Shown piece after piece: positions 1 to 6,095 of a stretch of 6,617 bases of DNA. The stretch is taken from the NCBI GenBank assembly GCA_002428905.1, contig DIYD01000161.1, positions 1 to 6,617 on the forward strand, given 5' to 3'. The stretch is from Bacteroidetes bacterium UBA6063. GTDB lineage: Bacteria; Bacteroidota; Bacteroidia; NS11-12g; UBA9320. Position numbers and translations under genes: made by a program. The first letter of the stretch is position 1. The number at the start of each line of letters is the position of its first letter. A model generated the notes under the pieces. It worked only from the letters and a program-made list of their open reading frames with translations. It did no database searches and was not told the DNA's origin.

Positions 1-1
1 G

Positions 2-682
2 GTGAGTTATTATACCTTTAGTTATTCCAAACGATCGGAACAGAACCAGGTTTGGGTGGGTATGAGTAAGGAGACGGCACATCAATTGGGTACACCAATT
101 TCGTCTTTAATGGCCTGGATGGAGCTTATAAAAGCCAATGAAGGTACGGTAACAGATGAAGTGATCGAGGAAATTTCAAATGATATTAAACGTTTAGAGT
201 TAATTACGGAGCGATTTAGTAAGATCGGTTCCGAACCGGTTTTATCGCCAGTGAAGCTGGTAGATGTGGTTACCGAAACCGTCAATTATTTGGAGAAACG
301 CTTGTCGAATCGCATCAAATTTGAAGTAATCGATGATAGCGATGAGGCACTTTGTGCAGTGAACGTGCCGCTCTTTGCGTGGGTCTTGGAAAATCTTACG
401 AAAAATGCGGCTGATGCCATGGATGGTGAAGGTAGTTTAACTTATGCCCTGCATGAGAGTGATAAACGCGTCATTCTCGATGTAACCGATACAGGGAAGG
501 GGGTTCCCAACGGGCGATTTAAGACCATTTTTGAACCTGGGTTCACGACAAAGAAACGAGGTTGGGGATTGGGTTTGTCTCTTGTTAAACGTATCGTAGA
601 AAACTACCACAACGGCCAAATTTTTGTCAAGGAATCTATTCCATTTGACAAAACAGTTTTTAGAATAATCCTGAAGAAATAA
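2..682 (+). CDS. Sensor histidine kinase, C-terminal part (5' truncated by window edge)
   Basis: This is the catalytic half of a two-component sensor histidine kinase, which autophosphorylates on His and passes the phosphate to a response regulator not seen here. Counting from the GTG at position 2, the 226 visible residues hold an H-box (KETAHQLGTP, phospho-acceptor H27) and the helix-rich DHp region to about residue 75. The ATP-binding HATPase_c domain follows: N-box ENLTKNA (N135), G1 box DTGKG (163-167), F-box FEPGF (177-181) and G2 box GWGLGL (187-192). All the ATP-binding motifs are intact. The frame is open to the left edge and the H-box comes only 27 residues in, so this GTG is unlikely to be the true start. 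Related Bacteroidota kinases carry an N-terminal sensor and membrane segments before this point. The TAA stop shares one base with the ATG of the next gene, which suggests translational coupling. The family assignment is secure; the signal sensed is unknown. Confidence 0.93.
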   Translation: MSYYTFSYSKRSEQNQVWVGMSKETAHQLGTPISSLMAWMELIKANEGTVTDEVIEEISNDIKRLELITERFSKIGSEPVLSPVKLVDVVTETVNYLEKRLSNRIKFEVIDDSDEALCAVNVPLFAWVLENLTKNAADAMDGEGSLTYALHESDKRVILDVTDTGKGVPNGRFKTIFEPGFTTKKRGWGLGLSLVKRIVENYHNGQIFVKESIPFDKTVFRIILKK

Positions 683-1341
683 TGGCTCTACACTACAAAG
701 CATTCGTTAGTCTACTGGTGACAGGTGTTCTGTTGCTGTTCGAGTCGTGTTCTACCAACAAGTCTGAACTGCATGAAGAGGATGATAACAATTCGCCAAT
801 GGTCATGAGCCGAGATATAATTCAACAAAATTCCGATAAGCAAGCCCCAGGCTTTCAGGATTTAGTGCGTACTTTTTTAAGCAGTTATTCCGAGCAGTAT
901 GAGGTAATAACCAACGATGCTGGCGATTACAACGATTGGATAATTGACAATGAGTTTCCCGGTTATTGGGACAGTTTGGTGTGGTTGAAGAGTAGGGATT
1001 TTGTTGTTAACCGATATGATCAAAAGACCTATCAACGTTTTCCAATGGGGTTTCATGCCTATGCGACGAAAGAAGAGTGTGACTCAGCGTTTGAGGCACG
1101 GATGGCCTGTATGGGTATGGAGTGTAATAAGGTTATTTGGGGAGAGCCACAGGGCTTTAAGATGACTCCTGCGGTACACATACAAACGCCCAATACCATT
1201 ATCTATGCGCACAACTCATGTGAGCTTTCCAATGCACATTGGGCGAAGCTCATCGACGATTTTAAAGAGCAGTTTGGAGCACCCGGAACCCGGATCATGA
1301 TTTCTAAATGTGGCGGGACATTTGGTTTTGAAGAGCTTTAG
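682..1341 (+). CDS. Cys-rich lipoprotein of unknown function
   Basis: This encodes a 219-residue predicted lipoprotein that I do not recognise. The N-terminus shows a short hydrophobic stretch (residues 8-20) ending in a lipobox-like LFESC, with C23 as the probable lipidated Cys. A polar, acidic linker (about 24-55, with EEDDNN) follows, then a folded domain. That domain has five further Cys (C133, C143, C148, C180, C210) and many aromatics. This pattern suggests an extracytoplasmic domain with disulfides, or possibly metal ligands, but no known motif is visible. The start is fixed by the ATG that overlaps the stop codon of the upstream histidine kinase (TAATG), so the two genes are probably coupled. 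The protein may be functionally tied to that kinase, for example as an accessory or sensory lipoprotein, but this is inference only. A weak 6-7 bp stem followed by Ts (1331-1347) overlaps the stop and may help end transcription. The convergent peptidase gene ends 24 bp away. Confidence 0.8.
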   Translation: MALHYKAFVSLLVTGVLLLFESCSTNKSELHEEDDNNSPMVMSRDIIQQNSDKQAPGFQDLVRTFLSSYSEQYEVITNDAGDYNDWIIDNEFPGYWDSLVWLKSRDFVVNRYDQKTYQRFPMGFHAYATKEECDSAFEARMACMGMECNKVIWGEPQGFKMTPAVHIQTPNTIIYAHNSCELSNAHWAKLIDDFKEQFGAPGTRIMISKCGGTFGFEEL

Positions 1342-1365
1342 CTTTTTCGTTCGTCTCCAGGTCAA

Positions 1366-2667
1366 TTAAGGAGCCTTATTTAACTTTTCTTCTTTCGTTG
1401 TTACCTCAGTTGCAGCTTCATTCAGTTGGTTCAATCGCTTTAACCATTGGTTGGCATGCTTTTGATACGCATTTTTATTGGCATCAGACACTGGTGTGGT
1501 AGGAGGGGCCTTCACCTTGAACGGATCCACCTGAACCCCGTTTTTCCAGAATCGAAAACACAAATGCGGGCCAGTTGCCAATCCGGTTTGACCTACATAT
1601 CCGATAACTTCACCCTGTTTCACATATTTACCTTTGCGAATGCCTTTGGCAATACGACTCATATGCAGGTATTGTGTGGTATATGTGCTGTTGTGTTCAA
1701 CTTTGACGTAACGTCCATTACCACGTGAGTATGTAGCCGCTATAATTCGTCCGTCTCCAACGGTACGAATCGGCGTTCCCGTTGGGGCGGCGTAGTCGGT
1801 TCCCAGGTGTGCTTTCCACCGTTTTTGAACGGGGTGAAACCGTCTTTTCGAATAGCGCGAACTAATTCGGCTATACTTCAGCGGTGCCTTCAGGAAGGCT
1901 TTTTTGAGGTTTTGACCGTGCTCGTCGAAGTATCCAACATCTGGAGGATTGTTGTATGCTATGGCATGAAACGAATCCCCGCGATGATAGAATAATGCGG
2001 CTTTGATCTCACCAATTTCTATGGTCTTCCCGTCGGCCTGGTACTCATCAAAAACGACCTTAAAAAAGTCGTTTTTATCGATTCGGAAGAAGTTAACCTG
2101 CCAGGCAAAAACTTCGGATAATTCAATACCTAGTTCATACGATACGTTTGCTGCTAAAATGCTGTGATACAGGGTTTTATTGATCGTTGCGTACACCGTA
2201 CGTTCCACTGTATCTACCGGCAGTTCATACCATTTGGCAAAGGCTGAGTCGCCAAAACCAAGGATAAGTTTTTTACGTTCACTTGCGTGATAGATAAGGT
2301 GTGAAGCCAGCTTTTCATTGTCGCGCTTTGAATAAATCATATGAACCGGTTTACCCGCTATAATACGGCTAACCTTGAAGATAGAATCGGAGGCACTGAT
2401 GGCTTCAAAGAGCAATGAGTCATTGGTTGTATATCCATCAAACAAGTTGGAGAATACTGAGTTTTTAGCCACCTTAAACGTATCGATATACTGATTGAAC
2501 TTATTGATTTTCGTTCCGTAATAGTCCATAGAAGAATCCGGTTTGGCCGGCAAACTATCCTGGATTATAGCTGTTGTATCCTCATGGCTTATGCCTTTTT
2601 TGTCAGGTTGGCAACAAACGAGCGTAATACTAAGTGCAAGGATTATGATTTGAACCGGATGTTTCAC
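1366..2667 (-). CDS. M23-family (MepM-like) peptidoglycan endopeptidase lipoprotein
   Basis: This is a predicted zinc metallo-endopeptidase cleaving peptidoglycan cross-links at the cell envelope. With the GTG start at 2667 it has 433 residues. It begins with a compact lipoprotein-type signal (MKHPVQ, a hydrophobic stretch to about 17, then C18-C19). A Csd3/MepM-like N-terminal domain follows, including the segment LSEVFAWQVNFF (183-194). The peptidase domain (about 285-385) has HLGTD (zinc ligands H287 and D291), YLH (catalytic H335) and GPHLCF (H368, C370). The last motif is normally HxH, so the usual third zinc ligand is Cys. A polar, Lys-rich tail follows. The frame extends to a TTG at 2715 directly after an in-frame stop. 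I prefer the GTG because it gives a normal short signal peptide, whereas the TTG would add 16 residues before it. The gene diverges from trxA and converges on the upstream lipoprotein gene. The family call is firm; the exact bond cleaved is inferred. Confidence 0.88.
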   Translation of the reverse strand: MKHPVQIIILALSITLVCCQPDKKGISHEDTTAIIQDSLPAKPDSSMDYYGTKINKFNQYIDTFKVAKNSVFSNLFDGYTTNDSLLFEAISASDSIFKVSRIIAGKPVHMIYSKRDNEKLASHLIYHASERKKLILGFGDSAFAKWYELPVDTVERTVYATINKTLYHSILAANVSYELGIELSEVFAWQVNFFRIDKNDFFKVVFDEYQADGKTIEIGEIKAALFYHRGDSFHAIAYNNPPDVGYFDEHGQNLKKAFLKAPLKYSRISSRYSKRRFHPVQKRWKAHLGTDYAAPTGTPIRTVGDGRIIAATYSRGNGRYVKVEHNSTYTTQYLHMSRIAKGIRKGKYVKQGEVIGYVGQTGLATGPHLCFRFWKNGVQVDPFKVKAPPTTPVSDANKNAYQKHANQWLKRLNQLNEAATEVTTKEEKLNKAP

Positions 2668-2720
2668 TTGGAATAACTGGATTTTATAAGGGTATAAAGA
2701 CAAATTATCGAACAATTATA

Positions 2721-2749
2721 TTGCCTTTATGGTTGAAGAAATACCTTTG
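2721..2749 (+). promoter_or_regulatory. Predicted Bacteroidota-type promoter of trxA
   Basis: A TTG at 2721-2723 (-33 element) and an exact TACCTTTG at 2742-2749 (-7 element, consensus TAnnTTTG) are separated by 18 bp. This matches the known primary sigma-factor promoter architecture of Bacteroidota. Transcription would start near 2755, leaving a leader of about 30 nt before the trxA ATG. The site lies in the 120-bp divergent gap shared with the peptidase gene. I saw no equally good promoter on the other strand. Confidence 0.72.
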
Positions 2750-2787
2750 CACAAAACATTTGTTAACGAAATAAACACAATAAGATA

Positions 2788-3108
2788 ATGGCATTAGAAT
2801 TAAACGACGGAAATTGGGAGTCGGAAGTAATGAACTCGGACGTACCTGTATTAGTAGACTTTTGGGCGGTATGGTGTGGTCCTTGTAAAATGATCGGACC
2901 AATCGTAGAAGAGTTGGCATCGGAGTACGATGGAAAAGTAAAGATCGGTAAGATGAACGTGGATGAAAACCGTGATACTCCAATGAAGTATGGAATCCGA
3001 AGTATTCCTACGTTGTTAGTATTCAAGAATGGTGAAGTAGTTGACAAATTGGTAGGTGCTGTACCAAAGAGCACAATTTCTGGAAAACTCGACGCACAAT
3101 TGGCATAA
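2788..3108 (+). CDS. trxA: Thioredoxin
   Basis: This is a cytoplasmic thioredoxin, the general disulfide reductant recycled by thioredoxin reductase, which feeds electrons to targets such as ribonucleotide reductase and peroxiredoxins. The 106 residues match the usual length of a single-domain Trx. Visible hallmarks are the VLVDFWAVWCGPCK segment (21-34) with redox cysteines C30 and C33, the conserved cis-proline P74 in SIPTLLVF, and the NGEVVDKLVGA turn (81-91). There is no signal peptide. The ATG is preceded by an A-rich leader with no Shine-Dalgarno sequence, as is common in Bacteroidota. A consensus promoter lies about 40 bp upstream and a strong terminator about 30 bp downstream, so it looks like a monocistronic, constitutively expressed housekeeping gene. 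I see nothing unusual in the protein. Confidence 0.97.
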   Translation: MALELNDGNWESEVMNSDVPVLVDFWAVWCGPCKMIGPIVEELASEYDGKVKIGKMNVDENRDTPMKYGIRSIPTLLVFKNGEVVDKLVGAVPKSTISGKLDAQLA

Positions 3109-3137
3109 CTCGATTGTAAACAACAATAAAAAGATGG

Positions 3138-3170
3138 AACGATGGTTATTTTTGTAACCATCGTTTTTTT
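3138..3170 (+). terminator. Intrinsic terminator of trxA
   Basis: A perfect 11-bp stem (AACGATGGTTA at 3138-3148 with TAACCATCGTT at 3155-3165) closes a 6-nt loop and runs into seven consecutive Ts (3164-3170). This is a textbook Rho-independent terminator 29 bp after the trxA stop. Its T-tract ends at the base just before the GTG of the next gene. The loop also reads TATTTTTG (3147-3154), an exact match to the Bacteroidota -7 consensus. Confidence 0.9.
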
Positions 3171-4073
3171 GTGGAAATAAATCAGGAAATAGTACGCGTT
3201 CAGAATCTCGAACTGCTTGCAAAACAAGTCGTTGAGGGGTTCATTACAGGTTTGCATAAAAGCCCGTATCATGGGTTTTCGGTCGAATTTGCCGAGCATC
3301 GTCAGTACAATTCTGGAGAAGCCACGAAAAACATCGACTGGAAGCTTTATGCGCGTACCGAACGATTGTATGTAAAACGATTCGAGGAAGAAACCAATTT
3401 ACGCTGCCATTTGCTCCTCGATACATCTTCATCGATGTATTATCCCGAACAGGAGGAAAACAAAACCTGGTTCTCTGTTGTGGCCGCGGCCTCAATTATG
3501 CATCTGCTTAAACGTCAGCGTGATGCTGTAGGGTTAACACTGTTCAATGAAACCATTGAAGAGATGTATCCGGCGAAATCTTCAGCAGCCCACCATTTAA
3601 TGCTGCAAAAGGCACTTATCGGTACATACACAGGAAAAGTAGAGCAAAAAAAGACCGAGGTGGCTAAGGCCTTACACGAAATTGCAGAGCGAATTCATCG
3701 CCGAAGCATGGTGGTTATCTTCAGCGATATGTTCGATAGTGGCAATGAAGAAGCATTGTTTGATGCCCTTCAGCATTTAAAATTCAATAAACACGAAGTC
3801 GTATTATTCCATGTGATGCATCACAAATCGGAATTGAAATTTGACTTTGAAAATCGGCCATACACCTTTGAAGACATCGAAACCGGGGAACGTGTAAAGC
3901 TCTTTCCTTCAGAGGTTAAGGAGCACTACACCAGAGAGTTAAACCAGTATTACACCGAATTAAAAAACAAATGCGCTCAATACCGAATTGATTTTGTTGA
4001 GTGCGATATAAGCAAACCAATTGATCAGGTATTACTGCCGTTTTTAGTCAAGCGGCAAAAAATGCGCGGATAA
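3171..4073 (+). CDS. DUF58 domain-containing protein (vWA-like)
   Basis: This is a DUF58-family protein of 300 residues with no signal peptide or membrane segment. Family members often accompany MoxR-type AAA ATPases and have a von Willebrand factor A-like fold; their exact biochemical role is poorly defined. The DUF58 signature is clear at GLHKSPYHGFSVEFAEHR (27-44) and NIDWKLYARTERLYVKRFEEE (54-74). A vWA-like MIDAS motif DTSSS (84-88) follows, and IFSDMFD (183-189) supplies a further acidic residue. The start is taken as GTG 3171: the in-frame stop at 3117-3119 is the upstream limit, no ATG lies between, and the conserved NLELLAKQ begins at residue 12. This start touches the trxA terminator T-tract, so a leader is nearly absent unless read-through occurs. 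No MoxR gene is in the window. The arginase gene follows after 11 bp and is probably co-transcribed. Confidence 0.9.
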   Translation: MEINQEIVRVQNLELLAKQVVEGFITGLHKSPYHGFSVEFAEHRQYNSGEATKNIDWKLYARTERLYVKRFEEETNLRCHLLLDTSSSMYYPEQEENKTWFSVVAAASIMHLLKRQRDAVGLTLFNETIEEMYPAKSSAAHHLMLQKALIGTYTGKVEQKKTEVAKALHEIAERIHRRSMVVIFSDMFDSGNEEALFDALQHLKFNKHEVVLFHVMHHKSELKFDFENRPYTFEDIETGERVKLFPSEVKEHYTRELNQYYTELKNKCAQYRIDFVECDISKPIDQVLLPFLVKRQKMRG

Positions 4074-4084
4074 CACCCTAAAGA

Positions 4085-5029
4085 ATGAATAGAAAAGTCG
4101 TAATTATCGAAAACCCATCGGAATTAGGCGCCGGAACACGAGGAGCAGGAACAGGACCCATCGCGGTTCGACTTCAAGACAATCAGGAAGGAAATACGAT
4201 TTATGGAAGCATTCCACACAAAACCGTGCTTTCACGCAATGAGGTGTTGAGTTCAACACATAATACACCATCTGCGAAGCATATCTTAAACATCATCGCT
4301 CAAAACGAGTTGTTCATTGATGAGGTTCAACATCACTTGAATGCAGGAGATTTTCCGTTAATCGTTTCGGGAGATCATAGTAATGCGCTTGGATCTATAG
4401 CAGCAATTAAAGATCAGTATCCAGATAAGCGGTTAGGTGTAATCTGGATTGACGCACATGCCGATTTACATACGCCATACACCACACCTAGTGGTAACGT
4501 GCATGGCATGCCTTTAGGAGCCAGTTTGGGTGAGGGATATGAGTCGGTGAATATAAATACGCCAACGGCCGAAACGGAAAAGGCCTGGCATACGTTAACG
4601 CACATTGGGAAGAATAAAATCCACCCAAAGGTAAATCCGAGCGACCTGGTGCTCATTGCGATACGTGATCTGGAGGAGCCTGAGTGGCGCGATATCGAAG
4701 ACAATCGCATTAAGAATTATGTGCCTGCACGTATGTTGAACAAGACCATGGATGAAGTTGCCAATGAAACACTTGATTATCTTAGTGGGTGCGACCTGAT
4801 CTATGTGTCATTCGATGTAGACTCGATGGACCCTTCAGTGAGTACAGGAACCGGTACCAGTGTACCGAACGGATTAACACTGCAACAAGCCAAGGATCTC
4901 TTAACGCACTTTTATGCATCTGAAAAACTGGCGGCACTGGAGATTACCGAAATCAACCCGTTGATCGACGAAAACAATAAAATGGCCCGAGCAGCTCTCG
5001 ACATAATGCGGCATTTGTTGCTGAGCTAA
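4085..5029 (+). CDS. Arginase-family ureohydrolase (probable arginase)
   Basis: This is a predicted manganese-dependent ureohydrolase, most likely arginase (L-arginine + water to L-ornithine + urea), acting in the cytoplasm. The 314 residues match the usual length. All six metal ligands of the family are visible: H98 in SGDHS, D123, H125 and D127 in DAHAD, and D244 and D246 in SFDVDSMDP. SGNVHGMP (136-143) corresponds to the arginase SGNxHG segment with the catalytic-type His (H140), and E289 in EITEINP matches the guanidinium-binding Glu of arginases. These features favour arginase over agmatinase or formimidoylglutamase, but substrate cannot be proven from sequence. The first glycine of the usual GGDHS is Ser, a small change. 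The ATG lies 11 bp after the DUF58 stop with no promoter between, so a bicistronic transcript is likely. I see no clear terminator after it. Confidence 0.9.
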   Translation: MNRKVVIIENPSELGAGTRGAGTGPIAVRLQDNQEGNTIYGSIPHKTVLSRNEVLSSTHNTPSAKHILNIIAQNELFIDEVQHHLNAGDFPLIVSGDHSNALGSIAAIKDQYPDKRLGVIWIDAHADLHTPYTTPSGNVHGMPLGASLGEGYESVNINTPTAETEKAWHTLTHIGKNKIHPKVNPSDLVLIAIRDLEEPEWRDIEDNRIKNYVPARMLNKTMDEVANETLDYLSGCDLIYVSFDVDSMDPSVSTGTGTSVPNGLTLQQAKDLLTHFYASEKLAALEITEINPLIDENNKMARAALDIMRHLLLS

Positions 5030-5206
5030 TTGAACACCACTTACGGTTGATGGATCATTGTTGATTGCTGACTTTCAATACGTTATCCGACATCACGAAT
5101 CCAGTGATACTGCCATTGCTATTGCCATTGCTATTGCGATTGCCATTGACATTGCATAACAATTGAATTTATCTATTCGGGCAGAATTTACTCTGGTTAT
5201 CTGAAT
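5030..5206. other. Convergent intergenic gap, no gene or terminator seen
   Basis: This 177-bp space lies between the 3' ends of the arginase gene (plus strand) and a lipoprotein gene (minus strand). It holds the hexamer tandem repeat listed separately and a TTG/ATTG-rich stretch just before it (about 5047-5075). I looked for a hairpin followed by Ts on either strand and found none convincing. Confidence 0.6.
5113..5154. repeat. Seven-copy hexanucleotide tandem repeat (consensus CNATTG)
   Basis: Seven adjacent 6-bp units occupy 42 bp: CCATTG, CTATTG, CCATTG, CTATTG, CGATTG, CCATTG, ACATTG. ATTG is invariant and the second base varies. An imperfect eighth unit (ATACTG) sits just to the left. 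The units are not in a gene: on the plus strand the frame reading alternate Cys codons is bounded by stops and has no start. It is probably a short sequence repeat, possibly of variable copy number between strains. Confidence 0.88.
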
Positions 5207-5755
5207 TCACCGAATCGGATCCATCATTACCGCTTTGCTCCAGTCTCGGCGTTCGAATACCGGTGGGACTTCGTTTTCACCAGCCGATTCAAAACAGCCT
5301 GTTGATCCACAATACACAGGTCGGAGTGCATCAAACTCCTGAAGCACATATTTGCCTTTTTCACTAAACACCAGGGCATTGTTCGATTGATCTAAGGCAA
5401 TCGGCAGGTCATCCGCATCGTCATAACGGTAAAAAGTAGTATCTGAACTACTGGCGAACACCAGATGAATGACGCCACGGTTACCGCTGGCAACTGGAAT
5501 TAAACTAAAATCGGTGTAGACCTCATAGATTGTTTTGGATGTATCCACAAGGCATCCCAGATACCGAAAGTCATAAGCTACTGGAATTTCGCTGGCAGGT
5601 GCATTTTGCCAATATTGCGCGGTATCGTATTTCTGAAGTAACGAATTGAATTGTTGGGCAGATGCGTCGTCTAGTGCATAGGTAGATTGTTGATTGTCCG
5701 AATGCGTACATTGAATAAAGATTAGTGATAAAATCAAGACTCCAACTTGTTTCAT
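5207..5755 (-). CDS. Small lipoprotein of unknown function
   Basis: This encodes a 182-residue predicted lipoprotein that I do not recognise. It starts at the ATG at 5755 with a classic short export signal: MKQ, a hydrophobic run from residue 4 to 14, then C16 as the likely lipid-modified Cys. The residue before it is Gln, which is unusual for a lipobox (IFIQC), but the overall shape is that of Bacteroidota lipoproteins. The mature part is acidic and rich in aromatic and beta-type segments (for example VIHLVFASSSDTTFYRY, 95-111). It contains C68 and a close pair C149/C154 in CGSTGC that could form a disulfide. No catalytic motif is visible. The gene stands alone: it converges on the arginase gene, and a 340-bp gap lies upstream. 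I found no strong consensus promoter for it, so its regulation is not apparent. Confidence 0.82.
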   Translation of the reverse strand: MKQVGVLILSLIFIQCTHSDNQQSTYALDDASAQQFNSLLQKYDTAQYWQNAPASEIPVAYDFRYLGCLVDTSKTIYEVYTDFSLIPVASGNRGVIHLVFASSSDTTFYRYDDADDLPIALDQSNNALVFSEKGKYVLQEFDALRPVYCGSTGCFESAGENEVPPVFERRDWSKAVMMDPIR

Positions 5756-5805
5756 ATAGTTATAACGTTTAATACCACAGTGCAGTGCGTTTAAGATCGA
5801 TGGGT

Positions 5806-5862
5806 TTCAGGTTGCACATACCTTAAGTACGTTATTGGGCAAAGTTTGAACCTTAACCTGAA
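5806..5862. repeat. Inverted repeat TTCAGGTT / AACCTGAA
   Basis: TTCAGGTT at 5806-5813 is the exact reverse complement of AACCTGAA at 5855-5862, with 41 bp between the arms. It lies 51-107 bp upstream of the minus-strand lipoprotein start. It could be a paired operator for a dimeric regulator or a stem in the leader RNA. With only 8 bp per arm, chance is a real alternative. Confidence 0.45.
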
Positions 5863-6023
5863 TTAACATGAATGGATGATCTGGACCGGTCTTTGATTTG
5901 CCAATTCCGGCCCCCGATAATGACCGATAGACTTCGAATCAATTTACAGAACAACGGGCATGGGGCAGATGCAAATCGTCCATTTATCTGAACGAATTCC
6001 CCTAATTTTTATGCGAAAATGAC

Positions 6024-6054
6024 TGGTTTTAACACTTTTAAAGTGATATCTTTG
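6024..6054 (+). promoter_or_regulatory. Predicted Bacteroidota-type promoter of the PAS-domain gene
   Basis: TATCTTTG at 6047-6054 is an exact match to the -7 consensus TAnnTTTG. A partial -33 element (TGG at 6024-6026, within CTGG) lies 20 bp before it and differs from the usual TTG. The start of transcription would be near 6060, giving a leader of about 35 nt before the ATG at 6096, similar to trxA. Confidence 0.6.
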
Positions 6055-6095
6055 ATAAGCTACTTATTTATCTTACAGAAAATTATTAAACATAC

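Larger units (their letters stand above)
5756..6095. other. Divergent intergenic region (340 bp)
   Basis: This is the shared upstream region of the minus-strand lipoprotein gene and the plus-strand PAS protein gene. It contains an 8-bp inverted repeat with arms 41 bp apart, an 8-bp palindrome GACCGGTC (5884-5891), and a -7-type promoter element near the right end. The length is large for this window, and the middle part (about 5870-6000) shows no recognisable gene. A 39-codon open frame there looks like chance. Confidence 0.6.

Noticed and set aside
1331..1347. A possible terminator hairpin at the end of the Cys-rich lipoprotein gene.
   Set aside because: The stem is only 6-7 bp with a G-T pair and consumes most of the T run. 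It is too weak to list as a feature.
2763..3299. A 178-residue minus-strand open frame opposite trxA.
   Set aside because: It lies antisense to a certain thioredoxin gene and across its terminator, and its product has no recognisable motif. It is a shadow frame.
5093..5152. A 19-codon minus-strand frame running through the hexamer repeat, giving an alternating Ala-Ile/Met peptide.
   Set aside because: The regular peptide follows automatically from the 6-bp repeat. The frame is very short and there is no promoter or start context.
5840..5847. A possible minus-strand -7 element AAACTTTG upstream of the lipoprotein gene.
   Set aside because: It lacks the TA of TAnnTTTG, and no TTG lies at the correct -33 distance.
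5872..5991. A 39-codon plus-strand open frame (ATG 5872 to TGA 5989-5991) inside the long intergenic gap.
   Set aside because: It is short, has no ribosome binding site or promoter fit, and its product resembles nothing I know. A frame of this length is expected by chance.
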